From positions 1 to 64,000 of the forward strand of contig JAXLWN010000025.1 in assembly GCA_046328475.1 (NCBI GenBank): a stretch of 64,000 nt of DNA. Direction: 5' to 3'. The stretch comes from CADCWN01 sp046328475. Its GTDB lineage: Bacteria > Chloroflexota > Chloroflexia > Thermomicrobiales > CADCWN01. Both the position numbers and the translations under genes were made by a program. Below the pieces are notes generated by a model. The model did not search any database, was not told the DNA's origin, and was given only the letters and a program-made list of their open reading frames with translations. Numbering within the stretch: position 1 is the first letter of the stretch; every line of letters starts with the position of its first letter. This document shows positions 45,196 to 54,513 of this stretch, in pieces.

Positions 45196-47842
45196 TTATT
45201 CGACGATGAAGGTGAGGTGTGGGCTGGGTTGGTAGGCGGTGCTGCTGCCGTCGGTGACGATGGTGAGGCGCAGGGTGTGTTGGCCGGGTGGGGTGCCGGG
45301 TGGGGAGGGTCAGGTGGAAGCCGGAGGCTGCCAGGGCGGGGAGAAGCGGCGGGCGGGGGTGGCGTGGGGATCGCGGATGGGCACCCAGACGGGGGGGCCG
45401 CTGTCGATGGTGATGAAGGCACCGAGGGCCGGGCGCGGGGGGGCGCTAGTCGCGTCGATGGCCCAGCCGGTGAACTGCAGCGGCTGTTGCGCGGAGAGAC
45501 GGAGCTGCGTGGGGGGCAGACCATCGGCGATGCTCAGCGGTCCGGGCAGGCCATCCACCGCATAGAGCGCGCCGAAGGGGAGTTGGCGCAAGCGCGCGAG
45601 GTCGGGCACGAGCGATGGATCGGCGGCGGGCGCGGGGCTGGCAACGGGGCGTCGTGGTAGAGGGCGAGGCGGGCGGCGGCCAACTGGGCGAGGCGCAGGC
45701 GTGCCACGGCGGGCACCGGGTGGAGCAGCGTCAGGCAGCTATCGGGCGCGCTGGCGAGATCGTGGCACGAATCTCGGCCCAGCGCAACTCGCCGTGCAGA
45801 TCGCCCGCCAGCAGGCCGCTGACGAGCGTGATCTGGGCGAAGCAGAGCACCCCGACGACCAGGGCGAGGAGATTGGTGGCAGCTTGAAGCGCGACGGGCC
45901 AGCCACGGCGATTCGCGGACTGCCGGGCGTTCGCGGTTGCCTGCGCGCCGAGGACGAGCAGGGCGATCCACCAGAGCAGGGCGAAGGTGTGGTAGCGCGA
46001 GGTGAGGGCGGTACCGACCCCATCGACGGCGCGGCCGAGCGCGGTGACGGCGGCGCAGGCGACGCCGAAGAGCGCGAGGCAACACCAGGGCAGGGCGCGC
46101 GTGACGACGGATGGATCGGCGCGGCGCTGCCGCCAGAGGGCCAGCAGGTTGAGGGCGAGGAGCGGGAATCCCGCGATGCCGAAGAGGAGCGCCCAGCGCG
46201 AGGCGGGCTGCACGGCCAGGTGGCTCCAGAAGTGCCCCCGCGCGGTGAGCGATTGGAGTGTGCCGAGGGGTGCGCCGAGGTTGACCAGAGTGAAGGTGAG
46301 CAGGCCCTTCGGCGCGGGGGCCAGCGTGGAGCTGGGGAGGTTGATGGCGTAGCTGCCGATCACGGCGGCGGCGCAGGCCGACCAGGCGGCGGCCTTGCGC
46401 CACCCGGCCAGCGAGACCAGCGGCAGGAGCGCGATCCAGAGCGCCAGCCCTTGCAGGCTCGACCAGGAGGCCACCCAGGTCGCGCCGACCGCCAGCGCCA
46501 GTTGCGGCCAGCCGACCGGGCGGGCGCTGAGCGCCCAGAGGGCGAGCGCCCCGAAGCAGACCACCAGCCCGAATTGCAGCCCGAACGGCAGCAGCCAGTG
46601 GCCGTATTGCGACAGGGAGAAGAGCAGGCCACCGGTCGCGGCAATCAGTGCGAGCGCGAGGCCACGCGGGGCCACCGTGCGCCGCACCACCGCCGCGAGG
46701 CAGGCGAACGCGACGCCGACCAGCAGCGGATTGACCGTCAGCCAGACGCGGCGGTCCCAGGGAGTCCCGGCGAGGACGGCGGCGTAGATCAGCCGGGGGA
46801 AGACGGTGCGATGGGCTCCGCCGTAGGGCTGCCAGAGGTCGGCCCAGGAGAGTTGGCCCTGGCGGGCGTTGGAGAGGAAGGCGAACTGGAAGAATTCGTC
46901 GTACCAGGGCACCTGCACCGGGTCGCCCCAGATTAGCTGGCCCAGCACGCCGATCTGGAGCGCCGCCGGGATGGCGACGATGGCGATGAGCACGGCGCGT
47001 TTCAGCGTGCGGGGCCAGGCGCGAGCCAATGCCGCGAGCAATGCCAGCGCGGCGGGGGGCACCAGTGCGACGAGCGGTTGGCGGGTTAGCGCCGCGCCGA
47101 GCCAGAGGGCCAGATGCGGCTGCTGAACTAGCAATAGCGCCCAACTCGCCGCGCCGCCCAGCGCGACCCCGGATGCGGCGGTGAGGGGCCGAGCGCCGAG
47201 GATGCGGGCAAGCCCGTAGAGCGCGAGGGCGAGCAGGCCGGGCGCGAGCGCGGCCCAGAGCAGCCAGGGGCGCGGGAGGGGGAGGGGCTGCACGGTCACG
47301 TCGCGCAGGATGACGCCGAGGGCGCGCGGGTCGCCGGGGGCGGTCAGCGGCGCGGTGGAGAGGTCGATGCGGAGCGGCTGGCGCGACGACTGCCAGTCGC
47401 CGCGCGGCGCCTCGCGGCGGAAATGGTAGGTCTGCGGGACGGCTGAAAGGGTGATCTGTTCGGCGTTTGTGCCATCGAGCGTGACGGTCAGGGTGCGCGG
47501 TGCCGGGGCGAGCGGGCTGTCCTGGGCGACGAAGGAGACTTCGTAGGGGCCATCGCCGGGCCAGGCGATGACAATTGCCGCCTCTGGCTTCGTCCAGACG
47601 AACGGTCCGTCGGCGTTGCGCTCGCCGCCGTAGGCCTGCTCGACGCGCACGCCCGACGTTGGCTGGGCGGCGTTGAAGGCGAGGGGCCGGGGCGCGGGGG
47701 GCGCGACGAGGGTGGCGAGCACCGGCAGGAGGCCGCAGAGGACGATCAGCAGCGCGCCGAGGGCGAGGTCGCGTCGGAGGGGGCGTGCGGCGAACGGGGC
47801 GGCGAGGCGTCGGAAGGCCGAAGAGGACGCGCCCAGAGCCAT
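45196..47842 (-). CDS. Large polytopic membrane protein, glycosyltransferase-like (C-terminus frameshifted)
   Basis: The main frame from 47842 encodes a signal/first span (LALGALLIVLCGLLPVLATL), an exported beta-domain of about 160 residues and then about 12 membrane spans with loop motifs PWYDEFFQFAFLSNARQGQL, WQPYGGAHRTVFPRLIY and TSRYHTFALLWWIALL. The YDE-like loop resembles GT-C/PMT-type enzymes. Near 45735 the frame shifts, and the soluble tail continues through FGALYAVDGLPGPLSIADGL and TGWAIDATSAPPRPALGAFI, ending in a third frame at LRLTIVTDGSSTAYQPSPHL. At least three breaks occur in the tail. Intact length would be about 880. Function is not certain. Confidence 0.65.
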
Positions 47843-47910
47843 CCGATACCCCGCAACTCCCCCACCGATCCCGCAGCGCGGCGATCATACCACGCCACGG
47901 CGGCGACGCG

Positions 47911-48381
47911 TCACTTGATCCGGCGACTCTCAAGGTCGGCGTGGAGGCGGAGGTAGTAGAGCCATTCGCGCGCGGTCAGCGGTCCCTGGCCGTTGTGTAC
48001 GGCGGTGCGATCGTCGCCAAGCTGCGCCTTGTCGAGTTGGCGGGCCGTTTCGACTGTGCGGCGGCGGGTATTGGCGAAGGCGAGCTTCAGGTCGCGCCAG
48101 GAGGCGCTGGCCGAGGGCTGGTAGTCGTTGTATTCGTCCTCGACGGCTTCCTTGCCCAGGAAGGTCTCCAGGCGGCGCTGGCCCCAGCGCTCGATCCCGA
48201 CGATGTGGCGCACTTTCTCGCGGTTGGCGGGGGTATCCATGGCCGCGCCGAAGCGCAGTTCAAGCGTCTTGCCCGCATCCTCCAGCTTGGTCGCCAGGTC
48301 GCCCAGACCCAGTTTCCTGGCCGGGCGCTTGATCGCGACGTTGCTGAAGACCTTGGTCGCGGTGCGGGAAATCGCGCTCAT
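47911..48381 (-). CDS. DinB-like protein
   Basis: This 156-residue helical protein starts at ATG 48381 after AGAGGAG. RHIVGIERWGQRRLETFLG, WRDLKLAFANTRRRTVETAR and the closing AREWLYYLRLHADLESRRIK fit the DinB/YfiT four-helix bundle, with His59 and His147 as possible metal ligands by approximate count. Members include thiol transferases and stress-induced proteins. Identity beyond the fold is uncertain. Confidence 0.6.
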   Translation of the reverse strand: MSAISRTATKVFSNVAIKRPARKLGLGDLATKLEDAGKTLELRFGAAMDTPANREKVRHIVGIERWGQRRLETFLGKEAVEDEYNDYQPSASASWRDLKLAFANTRRRTVETARQLDKAQLGDDRTAVHNGQGPLTAREWLYYLRLHADLESRRIK

Positions 48382-48692
48382 CACATTCTCCTCTATTTCG
48401 CCACTGGAGCCGCCGGGTGCAGGGAAACGATTTAACCACAGAGGGCGCGGAGGACGCAGAGACGGGGGGAGATGGAGAAAGCCCCCGGAACTCTCGCTCG
48501 CGGGGCTTTCGCGGTCGGCATTTGCTCTCTGTACCGTCTCTGTGCGCACTGCGATTTTCTTCGATCCTTCCCGGCACTTCTCGGTCAGTCCTTGCAGCTT
48601 GTCGGCTCAGATGCTCCGCCCCGATCCGCGTTGCGGGGTGTGGTGGGGGCTCGGCTACCAATGATAACGCGCGGGGAGCGGGATTGTCCGCA
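48382..48692. other. Spacer with a CGCAGAG word array, no gene
   Basis: At 48434-48466 it has ACCACAGAGGGCGCGGAGG then ACGCAGAGACGG, the complement of the words at 1621 and 8539. The rest shows degenerate TCTCTG words and nothing else I can name. Confidence 0.65.
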
Positions 48693-50155
48693 TCAGAGGC
48701 GGTTGCGGAGGACTTTGCCAAGCGGGGAGCGGGGGAGGTCGTCGCGGAACTCGATGCGGCGGGGGATTTTGTAGCGCGCGAGGTGGGCGGCGCAGAAGCG
48801 GCGCAGTTCGCTCGGCGTCGGCGGCTGGCCATCGGGCACGATGACCGCGCGCACGACTTCGCCGCGCAGGCGGTCGGGCGCGGCCAGGACGACGGCCTCG
48901 CGCACGGCGGGGTGCTGGAGCAGCACCGACTCGACTTCCTCGGGCGCAACCTTGTAGCCGCCGACGCTGATGCGGAGCGAGCGGCGACCTTCCAGCCAGT
49001 AGTAGCCCGCCTCGTCGCGGCGGGCGAGGTCGCCGGTGTGGTACCAGCCGTCGCGCAACACCTCGGCGGTGGCCCGGGGGTCGCCGAGGTAGCCGAGCAT
49101 CAGGCCGGGCGAACGGACCAGTAACTCGCCGGTCGCGCCGGGCGGCACGTCCTCGCCCTGATCGTCCACAAGCGCGTCTCGATCCCGGCGTAGGGGCGAC
49201 CGACGCTGCCGGGTGGCGTCGCCGGATCGGCCGAGGTGAGCAGGTAGCCCGCCTCGGTGGAGGCGTACTCGACGACGACGCGCGCACCGTAACGCGCCTC
49301 GATCGCCCGGCGATCAGCGAGCGGCAGGGGGGCGGAGGTGACGCGGATGGCGCGTAGGCGCAGATCTGGCGGGACCGGTTGCCCGCGCACCGCCAGCGCG
49401 GTGACGAGCGCCGGGACGGTGTAGAGCAGGGTCGTGCCCGCCGCCGCCCACTCGGCTTCGAGGCGTTCGAGCGCCGTCTCCGCCGGGAAGAGGATCGTCG
49501 CGCCGAGGCCCAGCACGCGGCAGGTGTCGTTCGGCATGAAGTAGTGGCGGTTCGGCAGGCAGAAGATGTCGTCGGGCGTCTCGTAGGGGGCGGGGATCGC
49601 GCACTGCCAGGTGAGCAGCGCGTGGGGGCGAACGACGAGCTTCGGGCGCTGCCCGGTGGTGCCGGAGGTGGAGCGAATCGCCGCCGGGTCGAAGGCCGAT
49701 CCGGCAGCGGAGCGACGCGCGGCCTCGGCGATGGCGTCGGCACCGGGCGTGCCGGGGAGGGCGATCGGCAGGGTGCGCGGCGCGAGCGACGGCGTGCCGG
49801 GCGTGCCGTCGGCGGTGAAGGCGAGGGCGGGGCTGGCCTGGGCCGCGAGGGCGACGTGCTCGGATGGGGCGAGTTGCTGCGAGATGTGGAAAAAGATGAT
49901 CCCGGCCTGGGCGCAGGCGAAGAAGGTGAGCGTGAGTTCGTCGGTGATCGGCTCGGTCGTCACGACGATGTCGCCGACGCACAGCCCGGCCTCGACCAGC
50001 AGCCCGGCGCGACGGTTGCGCTCGCGGCGCAGTTCGGCATAGGTCCAGGCGCGCGTGCCGTGGCGGATGGCGATATGGTCGGGGCGCTCGGCGGCGGCCC
50101 AGTCGAGGAGGGCTTCGGCGCGGCAGGGGAAGGTGGGTGGATGGTTACCGGGCAT
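48693..50155 (-). CDS. AMP-dependent acyl-CoA synthetase/ligase (frameshifted)
   Basis: The first frame (from 50155) carries an N-terminal domain with AIRHGTRAWTYAELRRERNR, the AMP-binding loop STSGTTGQRPKLVVRPHALL and VVVEYASTEAGYLLTSADP, GSVGRPYAGIETRL. The frame breaks near 49170. The next carries GELLVRSPGLMLGYLGDPRA, DGWYHTGDLARRDEAGYYWL, RISVGGYKVAPEEVESVLLQ and the C-terminal catalytic lysine in PRSPLGKVLRNRL. Restored length is about 487. It would activate a carboxylic acid as acyl-AMP and then acyl-CoA. One indel is enough to explain the break. Substrate is unknown. Confidence 0.82.
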
Positions 50156-50169
50156 GGGACTCCAGATAC

Positions 50170-50197
50170 GTGAGGGCGTGAGGACGTGAGGACGTGA
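50170..50197. repeat. Octamer array GTGAGGAC x3-4
   Basis: GTGAGGGC, GTGAGGAC and GTGAGGAC in phase, followed by GTGAGAGG. Similar words occur at 17658 and 52694. Confidence 0.85.
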
Positions 50198-50200
50198 GAG

Positions 50201-50284
50201 GGACGGATTCTTCGCTGCGCTCAGAATGACAGGGGTGAGGCACCGCCCTCCGTGGTGCCATCCTGAGCGCAGCGAAGGATCTGT
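50201..50284. repeat. Inverted element ATTCTTCGCTGCGCTCAGAA ... CCTGAGCGCAGCGAAGGATC
   Basis: The arms 50207-50231 and 50258-50284 are near-perfect inverted repeats, and the centre forms its own GGCACC...GGTGCC hairpin. It is a MITE-like shape without any gene. Confidence 0.8.
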
Positions 50285-50293
50285 GCTTAGCTC

Positions 50294-51409
50294 CTACTGT
50301 GCCCGGCCGCGACCGGCGATCGGCCAGATCGTCTCCACGACGCCGTTGCGGACGCCGACGTAGCGGTCGTAGAGGTTGACGGTGGTGCAGACGTGGCCGG
50401 GGATGATCTCGACCTGATCGCCGGGGCGCAGGTTGCGCGCCGCGCCGGTGGCGGTCAGCTTGGTGTGCTCCTCGGAGAAGGACTCGAACTTCACGTCGTC
50501 AAAACCCTTCAGCAGCGGCGTGCCGTGGTCGATGCCGACCGTCTTGCGCCCGGTGTCGAGGATGACGCGATCCGGCGTGGGGCGACTGATCACGGTGGCG
50601 AGCACGGTGAGGGCGTGGCGGAAGCGCTCGCCGATCCCCTCGACCATCGAGTAGGTCGCGTCCATGAAGACGTACGACCCGGCCTGGACCTCATCGAAGC
50701 CCACGACGGTGCCGGTCTGGGCGAAGGTGCCGGTGCCGCCGCCGGTGACGATCTCGACCGGCAGCCCGGCGGCTTCGATCAGGCCGCGCGTCTCGACAAT
50801 CGGGGCCATCGCGGCGGCGACGCGCTCGGCGCGGTCAGCCTGCGGGCGGATGTTGACCAGGTGCCCTTCGTACGCCTGGATGCCACGGAAGCGGAGGCCG
50901 GGGAGATCGGCGATCACCTTCGCCAGATCGACCGCGCCCTGGCCCGGCTCGACCCCGCAACGGTTCATGCCGGTGTTGACCTCGACCAGCACATCGAGCT
51001 CGACGCCGCGCTCCTGGGCGGCGCGTGCGAGGTCGCGCAGGTTCGCCGGGTCGTCGGCGGCGACGGTGACGCGCGCGTGGTGGAGCAGGCCGACGAGGCG
51101 GTTGATCTTGGTGGTGCCGACGATCTGGTTGGCGATCAGCACGTCGCGCACCCCAGCCTCGACCATCACCTCGGCCTCGCCGAGCTTGGCGCAGGTGATG
51201 CCGACCGCGCCGAGCGCGAGTTGCTTGTGGGCGATCGTCGGGCTCTTGTGGGTCTTGGCGTGGGGGCGCAGCTTCGCCTGCTTGTCGGCGAAGAAGCCCG
51301 CCATCGTCTTCAGGTTGTGATCCAGCGCATCGAGATCGATCAGCAGGGCGGGGGTGTCCACCGCCGCCACTTCCCGGCCGATCAGGCTTGTCGCGAAGGC
51401 TGCCGTCAT
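50294..51409 (-). CDS. D-threonine aldolase/D-serine dehydratase-like PLP enzyme
   Basis: This 371-residue fold-type III enzyme starts at ATG 51409 after AAAGGAG. DTPALLIDLDALDHNLKTMA and LRPHAKTHKSP (PLP lysine) open the alanine-racemase-like barrel, followed by DVLVEVNTGMNRCGVEPG and EIVTGGGTGTF. The C-terminal domain has GDQVEIIPGHVCTTVNLYDR, whose His-x-Cys pair binds metal in D-threonine aldolase and DSD1. It probably cleaves D-3-hydroxy amino acids to glycine and an aldehyde. With the L-threonine aldolase at 10576 the window holds both stereochemical types. Confidence 0.87.
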   Translation of the reverse strand: MTAAFATSLIGREVAAVDTPALLIDLDALDHNLKTMAGFFADKQAKLRPHAKTHKSPTIAHKQLALGAVGITCAKLGEAEVMVEAGVRDVLIANQIVGTTKINRLVGLLHHARVTVAADDPANLRDLARAAQERGVELDVLVEVNTGMNRCGVEPGQGAVDLAKVIADLPGLRFRGIQAYEGHLVNIRPQADRAERVAAAMAPIVETRGLIEAAGLPVEIVTGGGTGTFAQTGTVVGFDEVQAGSYVFMDATYSMVEGIGERFRHALTVLATVISRPTPDRVILDTGRKTVGIDHGTPLLKGFDDVKFESFSEEHTKLTATGAARNLRPGDQVEIIPGHVCTTVNLYDRYVGVRNGVVETIWPIAGRGRAQ

Positions 51410-51479
51410 GGGTTGTACTCCTTTACACCGCCAGGGTGATGCGAAACACACCGGGTCAGGATGGGCGACAGTATAGCGC

Positions 51480-51549
51480 GAAGTGGGAAGTGGGAAGTCG
51501 GGAGTCGAATGACGAATGACATACGAAGTGACGAAGGACGAAGGAATGG
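51480..51549. repeat. Ten-unit degenerate heptamer array (GAAGTGG to GGACGAA)
   Basis: Ten heptamers in phase: GAAGTGG twice, GAAGTCG, GGAGTCG, AATGACG, AATGACA, TACGAAG, TGACGAA, GGACGAA and GGAATGG. The 7-bp period holds while the word changes. Confidence 0.85.
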
Positions 51550-51585
51550 GCTGACTGGCGGAAGTTGGGTGGTGTGCGGAGAGCG

Positions 51586-51635
51586 CCCGGAGATGAAGTC
51601 TCCGGGCTACGCAAGATGCGCCGGATGAATCCGGC
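51586..51635. repeat. Double-hairpin element, copy 2
   Basis: CCCGGAGA/TCTCCGGG (51586-51606) and GCCGGAT/ATCCGGC (51620-51635) match the pair at 41262-41307. Confidence 0.85.
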
Positions 51636-51809
51636 TTTGCGGCGCTGTTCCATGGGGAAGGCGTAGGCTGCTGTGTGGCGAGCAGGTCGATGGCTTGGCA
51701 GTGCCCTGCCACTTCACAGAATCGATTCGGCTCCGCTATGCTCCTCTCATCAGTGTGTGGCACGATGGGAGGGGGTCGGGTTCAAGGGGCGGGGTCTGCA
51801 CCGGCGAAC

Positions 51810-51838
51810 CTTGAACTTGGAACTTGGAACGTTGGAAC
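51810..51838. repeat. Heptamer array TTGGAAC x4
   Basis: CTTGAAC, TTGGAAC, TTGGAAC, one extra base and TTGGAAC lie just before the nitrilase ribosome-binding site. The word is related to the array at 9686. Confidence 0.8.
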
Positions 51839-51855
51839 TCGTGGGGAGGTCTACG

Positions 51856-52697
51856 ATGCGCGTCGCGGTCCTGCAAGTTAATTCACAGGCGGATAAGGCC
51901 GAGAATATTCGCGTAGCGTGCGAGATGATCGACCGCGCGGCGGGCGCGGGGGCCGATGTCGCGGTCCTGCCGGAGTGCGTGGACTATCTCGGGCCGAAGG
52001 ATGGGGATGCTCGATGTTGCCGAGCATGATCCCCGGGCCGACGAGCGAGGCGTTCGCGGCGAAGGCTCGCCAGCACGGCATCTGGGTGCTCGGCGGCTCG
52101 ATCCGCGAGATCAGCGAGGATCCGGGGCACAACTACAACACCAGCCTGCTGTTCGACCGGAATGGGGAGATCGTCGCGAAGTACCGCAAGATCCACCTGT
52201 TCGACATCGAGCTGGCAGGCAATGTCAGTGCCCAGGAGTCGGCGACGATCTCGCCGGGTTGCGACATCGTCACCGCCGAGATCGAGGGACACCGCGCCGG
52301 GATGAGCATCTGCTACGATCTGCGCTTCCCCGAACTCTACCGGGCGACGGCGCTCGATGGCGCGGAGATGATCTTCGTCCCGGCCGCCTTCACGACCTTC
52401 ACCGGCAAGGATCACTGGGAGATCCTGCTGCGCGCCCGCGCGATCGAGAATCAGTGCTTCGTGATCGCCGCCGGGCAGTACGGCAAGTCCGAGCCGAACA
52501 GCAGTTGCTACGGCCGCAGCATGATCATCGACCCCTGGGGCACTGTCCTCGCCACCGCGCCCGATGGCGTCGGGATGGCCATCGCCGACCTCGACTTCGC
52601 CCAGCTGCGCCGCATCCGCGAGCAGTTGCCGTCGCTGGCGAATCGTCGCCCGGCGGCGTATGAGCGGCACGCGGCGGGGCGGTTGGTGGGGGCGTGA
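51856..52697 (+). CDS. Carbon-nitrogen hydrolase (nitrilase superfamily), frameshifted
   Basis: ATG 51856 follows GGGGAGG. The first frame gives MRVAVLQVNSQADKAENIRV and GADVAVLPECVDYLGPKDG (catalytic Glu), then breaks near 52010. The main frame resumes as IPGPTSEAFAAKARQHGIWV, then KYRKIHLFDIE (catalytic Lys) and GMSICYDLRFPELYRA (catalytic Cys). A short MLDVAE stretch in the third frame suggests two nearby indels. Intact length would be about 280. It is most like deaminated-glutathione or omega-amidase-type hydrolases. The stop codon lies inside an octamer array. Confidence 0.8.
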
Positions 52698-52733
52698 GGA
52701 TGTGGGGGCGTGAGGGCGTGAGAGCGTGAAGAC
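52694..52733. repeat. Octamer array GTGAGGGC x5 overlapping a stop codon
   Basis: Units GTGAGGAT, GTGGGGGC, GTGAGGGC, GTGAGAGC and GTGAAGAC run in phase. The nitrilase TGA (52695-52697) is part of the first unit, and the array ends at the stop of the DUF4058 gene. Confidence 0.88.
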
Positions 52734-53589
52734 CTACGGGCGCGGGGGCAACACTCCGCGCCCTGCTGTTTGTCTGGTTCGGGGTTGCTCGGTGGGCTCG
52801 GCGGAGGTTGGTTTGTAGAGGGGAGCGGTCAGCTGCGCCACCCACGCGGCATCCTCCGCCGATATATCGGGCGGGGGCGGTGGTTGTCGGTAGTCGATTC
52901 GCAGGTCGTAGCGCGCGGTCGCGTAGATGCGCTTCAGGGCGGCGGTCAGATCGAGCGGCAGGTCGGGATCGGGCGGCAGGAGGGGCACTGCCACGACCGG
53001 CAGCGCGTTGCGCAGCGGCATCGGCCAGATGAAGATGCGCGGGCGATATTGGGCGCGGCTGAGGAATGTGAAGTAGGGTTCATCGGGCAGCGCGATCCCC
53101 GCGTCGGGCCGCTTGCCGCCGCGCAGCAGATCGATTTCGAGCAGGTGGGCATCGCTGCGGAAGAGTTCGCGGCGCTTGCGCTCTATGCGCTTCGGCTCCT
53201 TCGGCTCCGGGGCGCTTGTTGGCCGGGGAGAGGAGTTCGATCGCGGTCACCAGCGTCTCGCCCGCGATCGTGCGAATCTCGATCCGGCTGTAGCGTGTCG
53301 GCACTTCCAGCGCTACTTGCCCTACCAGCGGCGGTGAAGCGATGGCGGTGAGCGTGGCCGTGCCGCCACCGCCCGTTCGCTCCATGATGCCCACATCGGG
53401 AATCACCGTGCGAGCCGGGACAATATCCAGGCTCTCGAAGACCACGTATGGCGTCGTCACTGCGATGTAGCGCGGGCTGAGGCGCGGCTGCAACTGCTCG
53501 CGGATCGCGAAGATCAGGCTGTTGTACACATCCGGCCACAGCCCTGGCGCTTCGAGATAGGGATCCATGCCCGGAAATGGCGATTCCAT
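52734..53589 (-). CDS. DUF4058 family protein, second copy (frameshifted)
   Basis: ATG 53589 gives MESPFPGMDPYLE, as in the copy at 5444. The first frame continues to IELLSPANKRPGAEG, then shifts near 53205, and the second frame continues as RIERKRRELFRSDAHLLEID, LPDEPYFTFLSRAQYRP and IDYRQPPPPPDI. One missing or extra base in CGCCCCGG could explain it. Restored length is about 284, with a longer Pro-rich tail than the first copy. Function unknown. Confidence 0.82.
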
Positions 53590-53642
53590 CGGCTCGCCCC
53601 TTGCGGCCACTGCCGCCCTGTCCTCCTTACTCGTTACTCTTC

Positions 53643-54413
53643 TCACCCACGCCCGGCGGCGATCAGGCAGAGGCGGATGAAGGCGTCGGATTTCAGGCTC
53701 GCGCCGCCGACCAGCGCGCCGTCGATCTCGGGCTGGCCGATGAATTCGGCGATGTTCGCGTCGGTTACGCTGCCGCCGTATTGCACGCGCACCTCGGCCG
53801 CTTGCTCCGCGCCGAAGCGCGCGGCGATCGTCGCGCGGATGAGTGCGGCCACGCGGTTCGCCTCCGCGCCGTCGGCCGCGCGACCGCTGCCGATGGCCCA
53901 GACGGGCTCGTAGGCGACGACGCACTCCTCGACCTGGCCAGCGTCGATCCCGGCGAAGACGGCGTCCACCTGCCGCGCGATGACCGCGTCGGTCTCCCCG
54001 GCGTCGCGCTCGGCCAGGCCCTCGCCGACGCAGATGATCGGGCGCAGGCCGTGCTTCAGCGCCGCCGCCGCTTTCTTCGCCACGATCTCGTCGGTCTCGC
54101 CGTAGAGGGTGCGGCGCTCGGAGTGGCCGACGATCACGTAGCTGCACTGGTCGGCCAGCATCGCCGCCGAGACCTCGCCGGTGAAGGCACCCCGGTCGAG
54201 CGCGTTGCAGTTCTGCGCCCCCAGCAGCAGCCCGGTATCCTCCAGGTACTCCGCCGCCGGGAAGAGCCAGAGGAACGGCGGGCAGAGCACAATGTCGAGC
54301 CCCTCGGTCTCCTCACGACTCTCCAGACCGTCCACCAGCTCCTCGATCAGGTCCATCGCCTCATCGTAGGTGGTGTTCATCTTCCAGTTGCCCGCGATAA
54401 TCGGCGTCCGCAT
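53643..54413 (-). CDS. tpiA: Triosephosphate isomerase
   Basis: This 256-residue TIM barrel begins MRTPIIAGNWKMNTT with the catalytic Lys. The catalytic His is in CSYVIVGHSERRTLYGE and the Glu in VVAYEPVWAIGSGRAAD. VQYGGSVTDANIAEFIGQ and GALVGGASLKSDAFI form the phosphate-binding end. It interconverts dihydroxyacetone phosphate and glyceraldehyde 3-phosphate. It is last in the co-directional series gap, pgk, tpiA, although an S9 peptidase and repeats separate it from pgk. Confidence 0.97.
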   Translation of the reverse strand: MRTPIIAGNWKMNTTYDEAMDLIEELVDGLESREETEGLDIVLCPPFLWLFPAAEYLEDTGLLLGAQNCNALDRGAFTGEVSAAMLADQCSYVIVGHSERRTLYGETDEIVAKKAAAALKHGLRPIICVGEGLAERDAGETDAVIARQVDAVFAGIDAGQVEECVVAYEPVWAIGSGRAADGAEANRVAALIRATIAARFGAEQAAEVRVQYGGSVTDANIAEFIGQPEIDGALVGGASLKSDAFIRLCLIAAGRG

Positions 54414-54422
54414 CGATCCTCC

Positions 54423-54513
54423 AGTGCCAAGTGCTCAGTGCCAAGTGCCAAGTGCCAAGTGGTTACTGCCCGACTTCTGAACCTAACTCGGCACTGAGCA
54501 CTCAGCACTCATT
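54423..54513. repeat. Complementary heptamer arrays AGTGCCA x6 and ACTCAGC x4
   Basis: AGTGCCA-like units fill 54423-54464, and ACTCGGC, ACTGAGC, ACTCAGC, ACTCATT fill 54486-54513. The two words are near reverse complements, separated by 21 nt, between the S9 peptidase stop and the tpiA start. Confidence 0.9.

Larger units (their letters stand above)
51410..51855. other. Repeat-filled spacer between divergent genes
   Basis: No gene. It contains the heptamer array at 51480-51549, the double hairpin at 51586-51635 and the heptamers at 51810-51838. Confidence 0.75.

Noticed and set aside
45701..46936. A 411-codon plus-strand frame opposite the large membrane protein
   Set aside because: It consists of Gly/Glu/Arg/Gln runs typical of antisense of hydrophobic codons.
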